From BTUB01 sp963836585 (lineage in GTDB: Bacteria > Babelota > Babeliae > Babelales > Vermiphilaceae): DNA of 64,000 bases. The notes below the pieces were generated by a model, which saw nothing but the letters and a program-made list of their open reading frames with translations, searched no databases and had not been told where the DNA came from. The DNA lies in the NCBI GenBank assembly GCA_963836585.1, contig CAWIJV010000003.1, positions 248,001 to 312,000 on the forward strand, read 5' to 3'. Positions 26,146 through 34,407 of the stretch are shown here, in pieces. Numbering within the stretch: the stretch's first letter is position 1; every line of letters begins with the position of its first letter. Made by a program: the position numbers and the translations under genes.

Positions 26146-27009
26146 ATGTTTTTATTATTATTTTTATTAATGCTTCCGAATATGTGCGTGAGCACCGGCA
26201 AACGCGTGTTTGCTGATGGGATAAAAGCGGTATTCCGCGGATCGGAAGGAGTTGATCTGATCTTGAGCTCAGAATTAAAGCGGCCGCGGCTGGATGGATC
26301 GCCTAATAATTTGCAAGAATCACTTACCAATTTAGCATTTACTCAAGAAGCCAAGCGTTACAAAATTTTTCCGACGCCTGACGAGACAGAAAAGCAGTAT
26401 GAGATGATCGCACAAAATAATAGTAAGACCGTAAAAGAACTTGATGTAATGGTGATCGCTGCAGGGTTTACTCCCACCGAGGCGCGCAAAGAGTTTGCAC
26501 AGATTAATGCAGTCAATTCCCTTCTTGGTTACAAAATAACCGGGAATTTGGTGGTGCCTGAATCTGAAGTGGTAGCTTATTATGAAGAAAATCCTGAATA
26601 TGAACCGACCGCTTATTTGGTGGAGCAGGTGGTGGTGCCATTTTCAGCAACACAGTCTCGCGAAGATCAGCTCAAGCAGTTGCAAACGCTTGCGAGTGCT
26701 AAAGATCCTCAAAAGGCATTGCGCTGGAATGAAGGATTATGGGTGAATGAAGATGATCTGGCGGCAGACAAAAAATTTATCATGCAGCTTGCCGAGGGCC
26801 AAATTTCTGCGCCCAAAGAAATGTATAGCGGCTTTGAACTGTTTAGAATGGTGCGTAAGCGGGAGCAACGATTAAAAACACTCGATGAGTGCTACGGGCA
26901 GATCGTGAACATTTTGCGTCGCCCAAAATATACTGAGTTGATGTCCACATTTCAAAAAGATCTGATGGATGCTGCTTCGATTATTATTTTTGATTTACCA
27001 ATTATATAA
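26146..27009 (+). CDS. SurA N-terminal-domain-like periplasmic protein
   Basis: A 287-residue protein with a signal peptide (MFLLLFLLMLPNMCVS). The N-terminal region (DGIKAVFRGSEGVDLILSSE, NLQESLTNLAFTQEAKRYKI, FTPTEARKEFAQ) follows the SurA_N pattern, and the C-terminal part (YLVEQVVVPFSA, FIMQLAEGQISAPKEMYSG, LFRMVRKREQ) follows a parvulin fold without clear active-site residues. It is likely a chaperone for outer-membrane proteins. It follows the PpiC-like lipoprotein and may act with it. Confidence 0.78.
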   Translation: MFLLLFLLMLPNMCVSTGKRVFADGIKAVFRGSEGVDLILSSELKRPRLDGSPNNLQESLTNLAFTQEAKRYKIFPTPDETEKQYEMIAQNNSKTVKELDVMVIAAGFTPTEARKEFAQINAVNSLLGYKITGNLVVPESEVVAYYEENPEYEPTAYLVEQVVVPFSATQSREDQLKQLQTLASAKDPQKALRWNEGLWVNEDDLAADKKFIMQLAEGQISAPKEMYSGFELFRMVRKREQRLKTLDECYGQIVNILRRPKYTELMSTFQKDLMDAASIIIFDLPII

Positions 27010-27021
27010 AAGGAATAGGTA

Positions 27022-27381
27022 ATGCGTGTAACGCTCAATAAAAAAGCAATGGAATTTGCCAAACAGATGATTCATGAACATAAATTTTCAGACAAACGGG
27101 GCCGCGCCGATGCCGAGCATGCAAAGCCGACGGCTGCCCTTGAAGAAGAGTTTCTCAAGCTCAACAGCTGGGAAGCGTTTGGCCACTGGTATTTAGGGGT
27201 GCATCATGACCGGCCGCAAAATAACCGGGCCCGGTATGAATTCCCGATGGGGGATTTTAATGAAATCCACCGCTCAGATCTGCTGGAAGTGGCTAAAAAA
27301 GCCCATTCTTTGAACTATGATGACATCACCCAAGGGGCCCAAGAATTGGTGGCTCTTATTGATAAAAAGAGCCTAAAATAA
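27022..27381 (+). CDS. conserved small cytoplasmic protein, unknown function
   Basis: A 119-residue protein without signal peptide or membrane segment, rich in charged residues. It has a compact pattern FGHWYLGVHHDR and FPMGDFNEIHRSDL that looks like a conserved core, but I do not know its function. It follows the SurA-like gene by 12 bases with ribosome site AAGGAA. Confidence 0.7.
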   Translation: MRVTLNKKAMEFAKQMIHEHKFSDKRGRADAEHAKPTAALEEEFLKLNSWEAFGHWYLGVHHDRPQNNRARYEFPMGDFNEIHRSDLLEVAKKAHSLNYDDITQGAQELVALIDKKSLK

Positions 27382-27457
27382 AGGGTTTTTTGCTCTTTTC
27401 TTACTCATAGAAAGTTATTGTAAAAAATATTTGCCTTATCTAAGGCCTTTCTTTCTC

Positions 27458-27485
27458 TTGATTTTCTATTTGTCAATTTGATACT
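27458..27485 (+). promoter_or_regulatory. possible sigma-70-type promoter for the basic peptide gene
   Basis: TTGATT, 16 bases, GATACT. It lies about 90 bases before the ATG of the 40-residue basic protein. The match is partial. Confidence 0.3.
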
Positions 27486-27576
27486 ATGAAGATGGTTAGA
27501 TTCGCGGTGTGCCTTGAGGGCGCTCCGTACAAGCATTTTTTGTTATTAATAACCATAGCTTCATAAGGAGATAACT

Positions 27577-27699
27577 ATGAAGAAAAGAACGACCAAAAGA
27601 GCAGTAAAGCGCGCTACCAAAAAAGCTAGCCGCCGTAAGTCTTCAAGACGTAAAGTTGCTGCTCGTCGTAAATCAGTATTCAGCTTCTGGGCTGAGTAA
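27577..27699 (+). CDS. 40-residue Lys/Arg-rich histone-like protein
   Basis: A very short gene: 17 of the first 33 residues are Lys or Arg, in a run of KR/KK/RR dipeptides with Ala, Thr and Ser (MKKRTTKRAVKRATKKASRR at the start), ending in VFSFWAE. RBS AAGGAG is well placed, an intrinsic terminator follows at 27707-27739, and the gene stands alone, all of which support a real, well-expressed gene. The composition is like H1-type chromatin proteins of chlamydiae (Hc1/Hc2) or the tails of bacterial HU fusions, so nucleic-acid binding is likely. Identity is inference. Confidence 0.75.
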   Translation: MKKRTTKRAVKRATKKASRRKSSRRKVAARRKSVFSFWAE

Positions 27700-27706
27700 T
27701 TTTTTA

Positions 27707-27739
27707 AAAGAGGGAGGTGTTTTGCTTCCCTCTTTTTTT
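27707..27739 (+). terminator. intrinsic terminator after the basic peptide gene
   Basis: An 11-bp stem (AAAGAGGGAGG pairing with CTTCCCTCTTT, one wobble pair) with a 7-base loop, then further T residues. It begins 8 bases after the stop codon. Confidence 0.8.
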
Positions 27740-27861
27740 AATAAGAGGCCGAGAGGCTAAACTTCCTGCCTCTTCTTAAACTATCTTCATTAATCTGTTA
27801 TTTCATATCCTACTTTTTTTTGATAGGTTAGATTCATTCACACATGGTGAGTGTCTGCGCG

Positions 27862-27916
27862 AAGCGCAGATGTATCGAACCACGGTCCTTCGATACGCCC
27901 TACGGGCTACTCAGGA
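27862..27916. repeat. dispersed palindromic repeat
   Basis: GTATCGAACCACGG followed by CCTTCGATACGCCCTACGGG and CTACTCAGGATG, the same modules as the copies at 36.8 and 54.1 kb. It lies before the barrel gene at 27962. Confidence 0.7.
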
Positions 27917-27961
27917 TGTGTAAAATCTTGCGCGGCGAGATAAAAAAGGATGTCTGACTTA

Positions 27962-28906
27962 ATGAAAAAATATATTCTGCTTTCTGCCGGCATACTTGTT
28001 GCCGGTCAATCTCATTGCTATGAAATGCCTCTTATCAATCTGGGTGCATCCAGTTTTTTGGATGGTGGCCCTTTGCGGCAAGTCCCCGGCTATTATTTTC
28101 AGGTCTTTAGTGAAAATTATACTGCCAAAAGATATTTTGATGGCACCGGGCAGCCGCTGTGTACCACCGATTGCCCGTATTTTAGATCCTGGTTCACTGC
28201 TTATGAATTAATCTATCTTTCCACACGTAATATTCTAGGGATCGGTAATATTGGGTGGGATGCCACTCTACCCATCTGTTTTTATTCTAAAATTAGTCCC
28301 AATGATCTGGAGCTTCCTGATATTCCCGGCCTCATAACGGTGACCGATAATGGGGCGGGGTTTGGGGACCTGGCTCTTGGCGTCTACCTCCAGTCCGATC
28401 CTATTTTTCATGGTGATCGTCCGGTCTATGTCCATCGCTTTGAGTTGACCGTATCTATTCCCACCGGCAGATATAATCCCTATATCTTTATTAATTCCGG
28501 CAATGGAGTCGTTTTTATCAATCCCTACTGGGCAGCCACTTTGTATTTTACCCCGACATTCTCACTCTCCTGGCGCGTCCATTATTTATGGGTGTCAGCT
28601 GAGCATGCCATTCATTTTCAATGTGGAGATGCGGTCCATGCCAACTTTACTTTAGAATATGCGCTGAGGCCCCGCTTTTATCTGGGCATTTCCGGCTACT
28701 TCCTGGAGCAGATCCATAATGATTCATACTTAGAGGTGAGCGTGCCCCATACCAAGGAGCAGGTGCTGGGCCTAGGAGGTGGGTTTTTGTATGATTTTTC
28801 AGGAGATCTTGAAACGGTGGCTATCGGCAACTTATTTTTTGAATCCCGCGTGCGCGATCGGCCAAAAGGGATCAAATTTGTAATGCGATATTATAGTCAT
28901 TTTTGA
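27962..28906 (+). CDS. outer-membrane barrel protein, Phenol_MetA_deg-like
   Basis: From ATG 27962 the protein has 314 residues with a signal peptide (MKKYILLSAGILVAGQSHC). The mature part has the alternating aromatic strands of a beta-barrel (DLALGVYLQSDPIF, FELTVSIPTGRYN, NPYWAATLYFTPTFSLSWRV) and ends in FVMRYYSHF, with a terminal Phe as is usual for outer-membrane proteins. The IPTGRY motif and overall plan suggest the MetA-pathway phenol-degradation transporter family (PF13557). Substrate unknown. A start at 27950 is possible, but it overlaps the ribosome site. Confidence 0.75.
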   Translation: MKKYILLSAGILVAGQSHCYEMPLINLGASSFLDGGPLRQVPGYYFQVFSENYTAKRYFDGTGQPLCTTDCPYFRSWFTAYELIYLSTRNILGIGNIGWDATLPICFYSKISPNDLELPDIPGLITVTDNGAGFGDLALGVYLQSDPIFHGDRPVYVHRFELTVSIPTGRYNPYIFINSGNGVVFINPYWAATLYFTPTFSLSWRVHYLWVSAEHAIHFQCGDAVHANFTLEYALRPRFYLGISGYFLEQIHNDSYLEVSVPHTKEQVLGLGGGFLYDFSGDLETVAIGNLFFESRVRDRPKGIKFVMRYYSHF

Positions 28907-28930
28907 CAATTTCATTAACCCGCCTATCCT
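28903..28930 (+). promoter_or_regulatory. probable sigma-70-type promoter for the gene at 28966
   Basis: TTGACA (exact consensus), 16-base spacer, TATCCT. The putative start site lies just before the hairpin at 28927-28957. It begins within the last codons of the barrel gene. Confidence 0.45.
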
Positions 28931-28957
28931 AGAAGCTATAGTTTACCTCTTCTAGGA
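28927..28957 (+). promoter_or_regulatory. perfect inverted repeat covering the ribosome site
   Basis: TCCTAGAAG (28927-28935) and CTTCTAGGA (28949-28957) are exact 9-base inverted copies with a 13-base loop. The right arm includes most of the ribosome site AGGAG (28954-28958), 7 bases before ATG 28966. In RNA the hairpin would hide the site; as DNA it could be an operator. Confidence 0.5.
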
Positions 28958-28965
28958 GCATTTTC

Positions 28966-29880
28966 ATGATTAATCGCTTTCTGGGGACGGTAGTAATGGC
29001 AGCACTGATAATCAATCCAATTTTATCCAAATCTGCATCGCAAAAGCCTGCGGGCTATGCCCTGAGCAGTGATTCGAAAACTAAAATAATGGGCAGTGGT
29101 CTTATTGTAGGTTTAACCGCTGCGGTTTCAACTTATGCATGCTTGGGTTTCGATTTAACTAAGCTCAAGCCGATATTAGCGGCGGGAGCCTTAGGTGCTT
29201 TGGCCGGAGGTTTCTTTGCGTATTGGGACAGCGACGAAAAAAGTTTCGAACGCAATGCACGATATCATTTTGATAATGCACACACGCAGTTAAAAAAGTT
29301 CAAAAAAAATGGAAGCATCCAAGCGGCACTCGCGGCTGATGATATCACAAAAGTAAAAAGCTGGTATTCAGAAGATGATCGGGATGATCTGTATAAAGAA
29401 TATCCAATGCTTTCGGCGCATCGCTTTTTGGAACGATGGAAAAATCATCTTCTGTATATTCTAAAGAATATTTTTGAAAAATTGGTGCAGTGCGATGTGC
29501 CCTATCATGATAAAATTGAGCATGATCGCATGTTGGTGATCTTTTATATCCAAGAACTGGCGCATTGCATTGAAAAAATCGAAAAGTCACATGAATATAA
29601 AAAGCAGTGCAAAGAATATAATGATGTGCAAGCACAGCATTATTATGCCTCTAATAATGCATACGCTCAGCATCATACTCATCATCACACCGTTCAACAA
29701 ACAATAGTCTATCAGCCATATCCGGTAGCACCAGCACCGGTTTACTATGTACCGGCGCCTGCTCCAGCATCAAAACCAGCGCCAAAAATTGCTCCTGCGC
29801 CGGCACCCGCTCCCGCAACGCAACAAACAGGCGGCTATTTGAATGGCGATGTCTATGGCACTATTTGGTCAAATTATTAA
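28966..29880 (+). CDS. secreted/membrane protein with a Pro-Ala-rich tail, unknown function
   Basis: A 304-residue protein with an N-terminal signal-like segment (FLGTVVMAALIINPILSKSA) and two further hydrophobic stretches at about 45-60 and 70-86 (LAAGALGALAGGFFAYW). The middle is helical and charged (SFERNARYHFDNAHTQLKKF, RFLERWKNHLLYILKNIF). The end is a low-complexity His, then Pro/Ala region (APAPVYYVPAPAPASKPAPK). No family known. The RBS is inside an inverted repeat. Confidence 0.65.
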   Translation: MINRFLGTVVMAALIINPILSKSASQKPAGYALSSDSKTKIMGSGLIVGLTAAVSTYACLGFDLTKLKPILAAGALGALAGGFFAYWDSDEKSFERNARYHFDNAHTQLKKFKKNGSIQAALAADDITKVKSWYSEDDRDDLYKEYPMLSAHRFLERWKNHLLYILKNIFEKLVQCDVPYHDKIEHDRMLVIFYIQELAHCIEKIEKSHEYKKQCKEYNDVQAQHYYASNNAYAQHHTHHHTVQQTIVYQPYPVAPAPVYYVPAPAPASKPAPKIAPAPAPAPATQQTGGYLNGDVYGTIWSNY

Positions 29881-29904
29881 ATATACTTAAATGGAATTTT
29901 TCTC

Positions 29905-30336
29905 ATGAAACTATCAAAACTATTTTTAGCTATTTCAATTCTCACTATCGGTAATGGCATGCCGGTGCATGCAGCAGCTTTGGGGCTGCAATCAAAAGCG
30001 GTAGTGGCGCTCTGCGCAGCAGCGGGCAGTGTTTTTGCAACCGGCTTGAAAGCAATCGCTGATGAGATTAAAGATGATAAAGTTGCGCAGGCAAATAAAA
30101 TTATTTCTGACTTGCAAGCGGACAATGATTATTTAAAAGTAAGGCTAAACAATGCCGATACTATTATGCAAAGTGAGGGTCTTGCTGCTTGTGTCATAAT
30201 CTGTGGCATTTTGGCAGTTACTGTAATTTCTTTGGCTCTAATTACCACAGATTCTCAGCAGCTTGCTCAAAAAGATATAAATGACAAAAATGCAATGGCT
30301 GCTTCTCAGAATCAAATTCATGTAGCAGCAAATTAA
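29905..30336 (+). CDS. small membrane or secreted protein, unknown function
   Basis: A 143-residue protein: signal peptide (LFLAISILTIGNGMPVHA), a second hydrophobic stretch (VVALCAAAGSVFATGL), a heptad-like helix (AQANKIISDLQADNDYLKVR), and a C-terminal transmembrane helix (VIICGILAVTVISLALIT). It follows the gene at 28966 by 24 bases, so they may form an operon. Confidence 0.6.
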   Translation: MKLSKLFLAISILTIGNGMPVHAAALGLQSKAVVALCAAAGSVFATGLKAIADEIKDDKVAQANKIISDLQADNDYLKVRLNNADTIMQSEGLAACVIICGILAVTVISLALITTDSQQLAQKDINDKNAMAASQNQIHVAAN

Positions 30337-30345
30337 TATTAGTTT

Positions 30346-31389
30346 TTATTTTTGCGCCGAGATATCCCACAACTGTACCATACTTGGATCAGCGCCGCCT
30401 TGAGCATTTCCGGCTGTCAGAATTTTGCCATTGGGATGAACTGCTATAGCCTTAATAAATGTTTTACGCTCATTTGCTTGAGGTCTAAATGTAAAAGAAT
30501 TCCTATCATCATCAAGATCGCAATAAATAATTTCATTACTACTGCTGCCCGCGAAAAAAGCATGGCTTTGACCGGGAACAAAATTGATTGCATAGGGCAT
30601 CTCTTTTCTTTCTATCGGCAAGGGCTGGGTGCCGGCCTTTTTCCCCTGCAAATTAAAATAGGCAAGCGCAGCAGTTTTGATATTGCACACAATAAATTGA
30701 TCTGCCGCACCGGCAACCAATAGATTGCCATCATCACTAAACTCGATAGGTGCCGTGAGTTCTGTTGCCAAATCTGCCAAGTGTTTTTCTTCGCCCGTTT
30801 GCCAATCCCACAACCACCATTGGGTATGTGGATCTTGCGATTCACTTGACGCGGCAATTTGTGCGTTATTAGCCGGATTCCAGGCTACCACAGTGTTAGC
30901 CGATGACATTTCCATCTTTGCTATCACGGTATTGCTGGCTAAATCCAATATACAAGCACCTTCCTCATTGCTAAACGCCAATAAATTTCCCTCTCGATTG
31001 AAACGCGCATTAGTGGCGCCTTTTGTCTTTTGCGAAAGAACAGCATGCGATGCTCTTTGAATATTCCACTGGAGGATAGGCTCTTGCACATCGAGCGTGA
31101 TAACATTCGTGCTATCAGGACTCGCATCTGCTATGCGAGTGTAGGGAGGAAGTGAGACAGTGAACCGCTTTTTATATTCTTGAATTGCATTACAAATGGT
31201 CATCTCATTTCCGGCGCCATTATGCGCCCTGATGATCAAATTATTGCCATCAGGAGTATAAAATGCTTGCTCAGAGCCGGCAATATCCAATGTCCTAATC
31301 AGGGATGGTTTTGTATGGGTAAGAGGTTGATCCATGCTTATCGATGTGGCTACAGAAAATGCTATGGTAAAATACAAAGAATATTTCAT
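30346..31389 (-). CDS. secreted WD40-like beta-propeller protein
   Basis: A 347-residue protein with a signal peptide (MKYSLYFTIAFSVATSIS). Seven or so blade-like units of about 40 residues follow: LDIAGSEQAFYTPDGNNLII, ADASPDSTNVITLDVQEPIL, ARFNREGNLLAFSNEEGACI, VAWNPANNAQIAASS with QWWLWDWQTG, IEFSDDGNLLVAGAADQFIV, INFVPGQSHAFFAGSSSNEI, and IAVHPNGKILTAGNAQGG ending MVQLWDIS. WD-type propellers are binding platforms; secretion suggests an envelope or host role. Located between a plus-strand pair and sbcD. Confidence 0.75.
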   Translation of the reverse strand: MKYSLYFTIAFSVATSISMDQPLTHTKPSLIRTLDIAGSEQAFYTPDGNNLIIRAHNGAGNEMTICNAIQEYKKRFTVSLPPYTRIADASPDSTNVITLDVQEPILQWNIQRASHAVLSQKTKGATNARFNREGNLLAFSNEEGACILDLASNTVIAKMEMSSANTVVAWNPANNAQIAASSESQDPHTQWWLWDWQTGEEKHLADLATELTAPIEFSDDGNLLVAGAADQFIVCNIKTAALAYFNLQGKKAGTQPLPIERKEMPYAINFVPGQSHAFFAGSSSNEIIYCDLDDDRNSFTFRPQANERKTFIKAIAVHPNGKILTAGNAQGGADPSMVQLWDISAQK

Positions 31390-31401
31390 AAGATCCTTCT
31401 T

Positions 31402-32640
31402 CTATTCTGATACTATTTCTTTTTGCGCTTCTTCATACAGCTGTAATGCTTTTTCAATCAGCTGATCCTTTTTATCTTTCAGTTCCGGCTTGGTCAGAAA
31501 ATAGGTGCCCAGCAAGGTGGGCAGATCCATTTCGACATTCATGGCAGCGCGGCGGTCGCGGGTTTCCGGTTTGCGTATCGGAATAATGCCAACCAGATGC
31601 ATTGCGCACAGGCAGGCGCGCTCGATTGCTTTAATATCCACCATATCCTTTTTGCCTTCGGGAATATGGTAAATGATTTTTATTACTGCGTCAGTAATGT
31701 CGTGAGTTTCAAGTTCATCCAGAATCTGCTGCGTCTGATCGATGCCGGGTTTCAAGTACACCTCAAGTTGAATAAAGGGCCGCGCCGGGCCCTTGATAAA
31801 TTGATGTGTGGCATTCCCCTTGGATTTAATTTCCACTAAACAAAATCCTTTATCCTCTTTGCGTTCACCAAAATCGATACGCTCGATGGATCCTGAGTAG
31901 ACGATTGCCGGATAGTCATTGGGATTTAAATTCTGGTAGCGGTGCAAGTGCCCGAGCGCCACATAATCAAAGGGAGCGATCGCCAACTGGGAAGGTGAAA
32001 AGATCGGATCGTTGCCGTAAATTGCTCGCTTTTCTGAACCGGAAAAAATGCCGGTGCTCACCGTTAAATGTGCTGCCAAAATCGCCGGTATTTCCGGATC
32101 AAGTTTACGCGCGTAATCAGCAATAAGCTCAGAGACTGCCTTGGAAATATATTCGGTAATTTCCGTGCTTGTTTTATGCAAATGCGTATTGCCCATGGTG
32201 ATAGTGTTGCGCATGGGCCAGGGAATTCCCACAATATTAATAAGACCACTTTTAGTATGGAGCGGCACAATAGCCGGCTTTGCAATTACATGAAATCCTT
32301 CCAGCGGAAGATCTTGGAAAATATCAAGGCTGTGCGCTTTGCCAAATGAGAGCGGATTATCATGATTGCCAATCACGATTACCACCGGAATGTTTGCTTT
32401 GAAGAGCCGCATCAAGCAGTTAAAAAAAAGTTTTTGCTGCGTCGGGCTCGGATGCGCAGTTTTATACGCATCGCCGGAAAACATAAAAAAATCGACATTG
32501 TGCGCGATGGCATGATCAATGCAAGCGTTGAGCGCTTTTTGAAAATCAAGCAAGCGGGTGTGGATGCCGGTCTTGGGATCGAGGCGGCCGTAATTCTCCA
32601 TGCCAAAATGTATGTCGGCTGTGTGAATGAATTTAATCAT
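31402..32640 (-). CDS. sbcD: exonuclease subunit SbcD/Mre11-like
   Basis: A 412-residue calcineurin-like phosphoesterase. Metal-binding motifs: FIHTADIHFG (residues 4-13), FFMFSGDAYK, IVIGNHDNP, ILAAHLTVSTG and VALGHLHRYQ. The capping domain follows. With SbcC it opens DNA hairpins and trims ends; no sbcC is adjacent. In a genome with many palindromic repeats, hairpin nuclease activity may matter. Its ATG overlaps the glmU stop (ATGA). Confidence 0.9.
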   Translation of the reverse strand: MIKFIHTADIHFGMENYGRLDPKTGIHTRLLDFQKALNACIDHAIAHNVDFFMFSGDAYKTAHPSPTQQKLFFNCLMRLFKANIPVVIVIGNHDNPLSFGKAHSLDIFQDLPLEGFHVIAKPAIVPLHTKSGLINIVGIPWPMRNTITMGNTHLHKTSTEITEYISKAVSELIADYARKLDPEIPAILAAHLTVSTGIFSGSEKRAIYGNDPIFSPSQLAIAPFDYVALGHLHRYQNLNPNDYPAIVYSGSIERIDFGERKEDKGFCLVEIKSKGNATHQFIKGPARPFIQLEVYLKPGIDQTQQILDELETHDITDAVIKIIYHIPEGKKDMVDIKAIERACLCAMHLVGIIPIRKPETRDRRAAMNVEMDLPTLLGTYFLTKPELKDKKDQLIEKALQLYEEAQKEIVSE

Positions 32641-34103
32641 GCCGGATTACTTGGTGGTTTTTGCTTAAACGCGCCCAAAAATGAGTTGAGCATCGATGAA
32701 GGTTGCGCAGAAGGCTCATGCGCCTTAGGATCATGCGATTGATGCGCGTATCCTTCTTTATTAATTTGGCGTGCGCGCCCCATGGCCAGCGCTTCAGCAG
32801 GCACATTCTCAGTGATTACTGATCCGGCAGCCGTATACGCATCACGCTCAATGGTGAGGGGAGCCACCAGAGTATTTTGAGCGCCGATAAACACATTATC
32901 TTTGATGGTTGTTTGATGTTTTGAAAGCCCATTGGTGGTGCAGGTGACCGTGCCGGCGCCGATGGTAACATTGGTGCCAACAACCGCATCTCCCAAATAG
33001 ACCATGTGCCGCGCGATGGAGCCTTTGCCGATGGTTGTTTTTTTAACTTCGACAAAATTGCCGAGCGTTACTTGCTCACCCACTTGCGAATATTCTCGCA
33101 CATGCGCGTAAGGGCCAATGCTGCCGCCGGCACCGATACTTGAATCTTTGATGATTGAATGGGGCAAGATGTTGCAGTTGTCGCCGATGTGCGCATTTTC
33201 AACCGAAGCATATTCTTGAATGCGGCAATTTTTGCCCACCGTGCTGCCATCCAATAGATGCACGCCGCACCCGATATAGGTGCCCGCGCCGATGATCACA
33301 CTAAGATCAAGATGCACATTGTGCGCAACGGAAAAATGAACACCTTTTTCCATCCAATATTTAATGAGCTCGGCCCGTTTTACCTGCTCGGCGGCCCACA
33401 GCTCTTGCAGCGTGTTGATGCCGCGTACGCGATCAAAAGGAGCAGAAAAGGTTTTGATCTCTTTTTGTTGGTCACTGGCGGCTTTAATAAGATCAGTAAT
33501 ATAAAATTCTCGCGTCGATTCATGGAGCTGCAATGTTTGGATGCATTGTTGTACAAACTGTTTGCGCACTAAATAAATACCCGCATTGATGCAGCAATGC
33601 TCGTTAGTGTCACCATCAAAATCGCGCGCTTCCACGATGCGAATAGAATTTTCAGTTTTTACCACACGCCCGTAGCCACCGGAAGCCGGATCGGCATTAT
33701 GCGCGGTAACAAAACTGATCTCTGCATGGCTTTGAATATGTTTTTCATAGAGAGATTCAATAATCTCAGTGGTCACCAAAGGTACATCGCCATTCATGAT
33801 CAGAATATGCTCCCGATCCCAGATCGGCTCGGAACACATGAGCGCGTGGCCGGTGCCAAACTGCTCTTCTTGCACCACAAAATTAATAGCATTGTGGTGA
33901 TGATTGCTGATCACTTGTTGGATCGCATCCTTTTGGTATCCGACCACCACTGTGATGGGAATACTCAGCTGCTCCAGCAAACGGGTGGTATACAAAATCA
34001 TCTCTTGACCACAGATTTTTTCTAATAACTTAGTGCGGCCGGTGTTAAATCGGGTAGATTTCCCGGCTGCGAGTATAATGGCTTGAACGCGGTTGCAAAA
34101 CAT
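32637..34103 (-). CDS. glmU: bifunctional GlmU (UDP-GlcNAc pyrophosphorylase / GlcN-1-P acetyltransferase)
   Basis: From the ATG at 34103 (AAGGAG 6 bases upstream) it has 488 residues and makes UDP-GlcNAc for peptidoglycan and lipid A. The N-terminal uridyltransferase has ILAAGKSTRF, FGTGHAL, MNGDVPLV. The C-terminal left-handed beta-helix acetyltransferase has the hexapeptides and ARHMVYLGD with the catalytic His, then NIGAGTV-like TIGAGTVTC. The usual CNYDG motif is CTTNG here. The tail of about 40 residues (GRARQINKEGYAHQSHD and a low-complexity end) is variable. It overlaps sbcD by 4 bases. Confidence 0.94.
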   Translation of the reverse strand: MFCNRVQAIILAAGKSTRFNTGRTKLLEKICGQEMILYTTRLLEQLSIPITVVVGYQKDAIQQVISNHHHNAINFVVQEEQFGTGHALMCSEPIWDREHILIMNGDVPLVTTEIIESLYEKHIQSHAEISFVTAHNADPASGGYGRVVKTENSIRIVEARDFDGDTNEHCCINAGIYLVRKQFVQQCIQTLQLHESTREFYITDLIKAASDQQKEIKTFSAPFDRVRGINTLQELWAAEQVKRAELIKYWMEKGVHFSVAHNVHLDLSVIIGAGTYIGCGVHLLDGSTVGKNCRIQEYASVENAHIGDNCNILPHSIIKDSSIGAGGSIGPYAHVREYSQVGEQVTLGNFVEVKKTTIGKGSIARHMVYLGDAVVGTNVTIGAGTVTCTTNGLSKHQTTIKDNVFIGAQNTLVAPLTIERDAYTAAGSVITENVPAEALAMGRARQINKEGYAHQSHDPKAHEPSAQPSSMLNSFLGAFKQKPPSNPA

Positions 34104-34265
34104 AGGTCTCCTTTTGACCGTAACGGTAAATGATGGGAAGAGCCAGAAGCAGTGTAGCAAAAAATTCTCCTCTTTTGCAAAAAATGTTTACCGCTCGCAA
34201 AATCTCTTCTTTTGCAAAAAAATAAAAGAATTATACTATTATAGCTCAATCAGAGGATTATTCGC

Positions 34266-34354
34266 GGAGAGATGGCTGAGTGGTCGAAAGCGGCCGCCTC
34301 GAAAGCGGTTATTCCATGCGAATGGAATCGTGGGTTCGAATCCCACTCTCTCCT
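34266..34354 (+). tRNA. tRNA-Ser (anticodon CGA)
   Basis: Acceptor stem GGAGAGA (34266-34272) pairs with TCTCTCC (34347-34353). Anticodon stem GCCGC/GCGGT with loop CTCGAAA gives anticodon CGA, reading UCG. A long variable arm (TTCCAT/ATGGAA) marks a class II serine tRNA, and the T-arm is GTGGG-TTCGAAT-CCCAC. No CCA is encoded. The discriminator base reads T, whereas bacterial tRNA-Ser usually has G. Confidence 0.95.
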
Positions 34355-34407
34355 TCATACTTCGCTAAAAGTATAGGTAAAGTTTTTACAGTACTGGAGA
34401 CGGTATC

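Noticed and set aside
34161..34265. Short frames between glmU and the tRNA gene
   Set aside because: They lack ribosome sites and overlap the promoter region of glmU and the tRNA itself.
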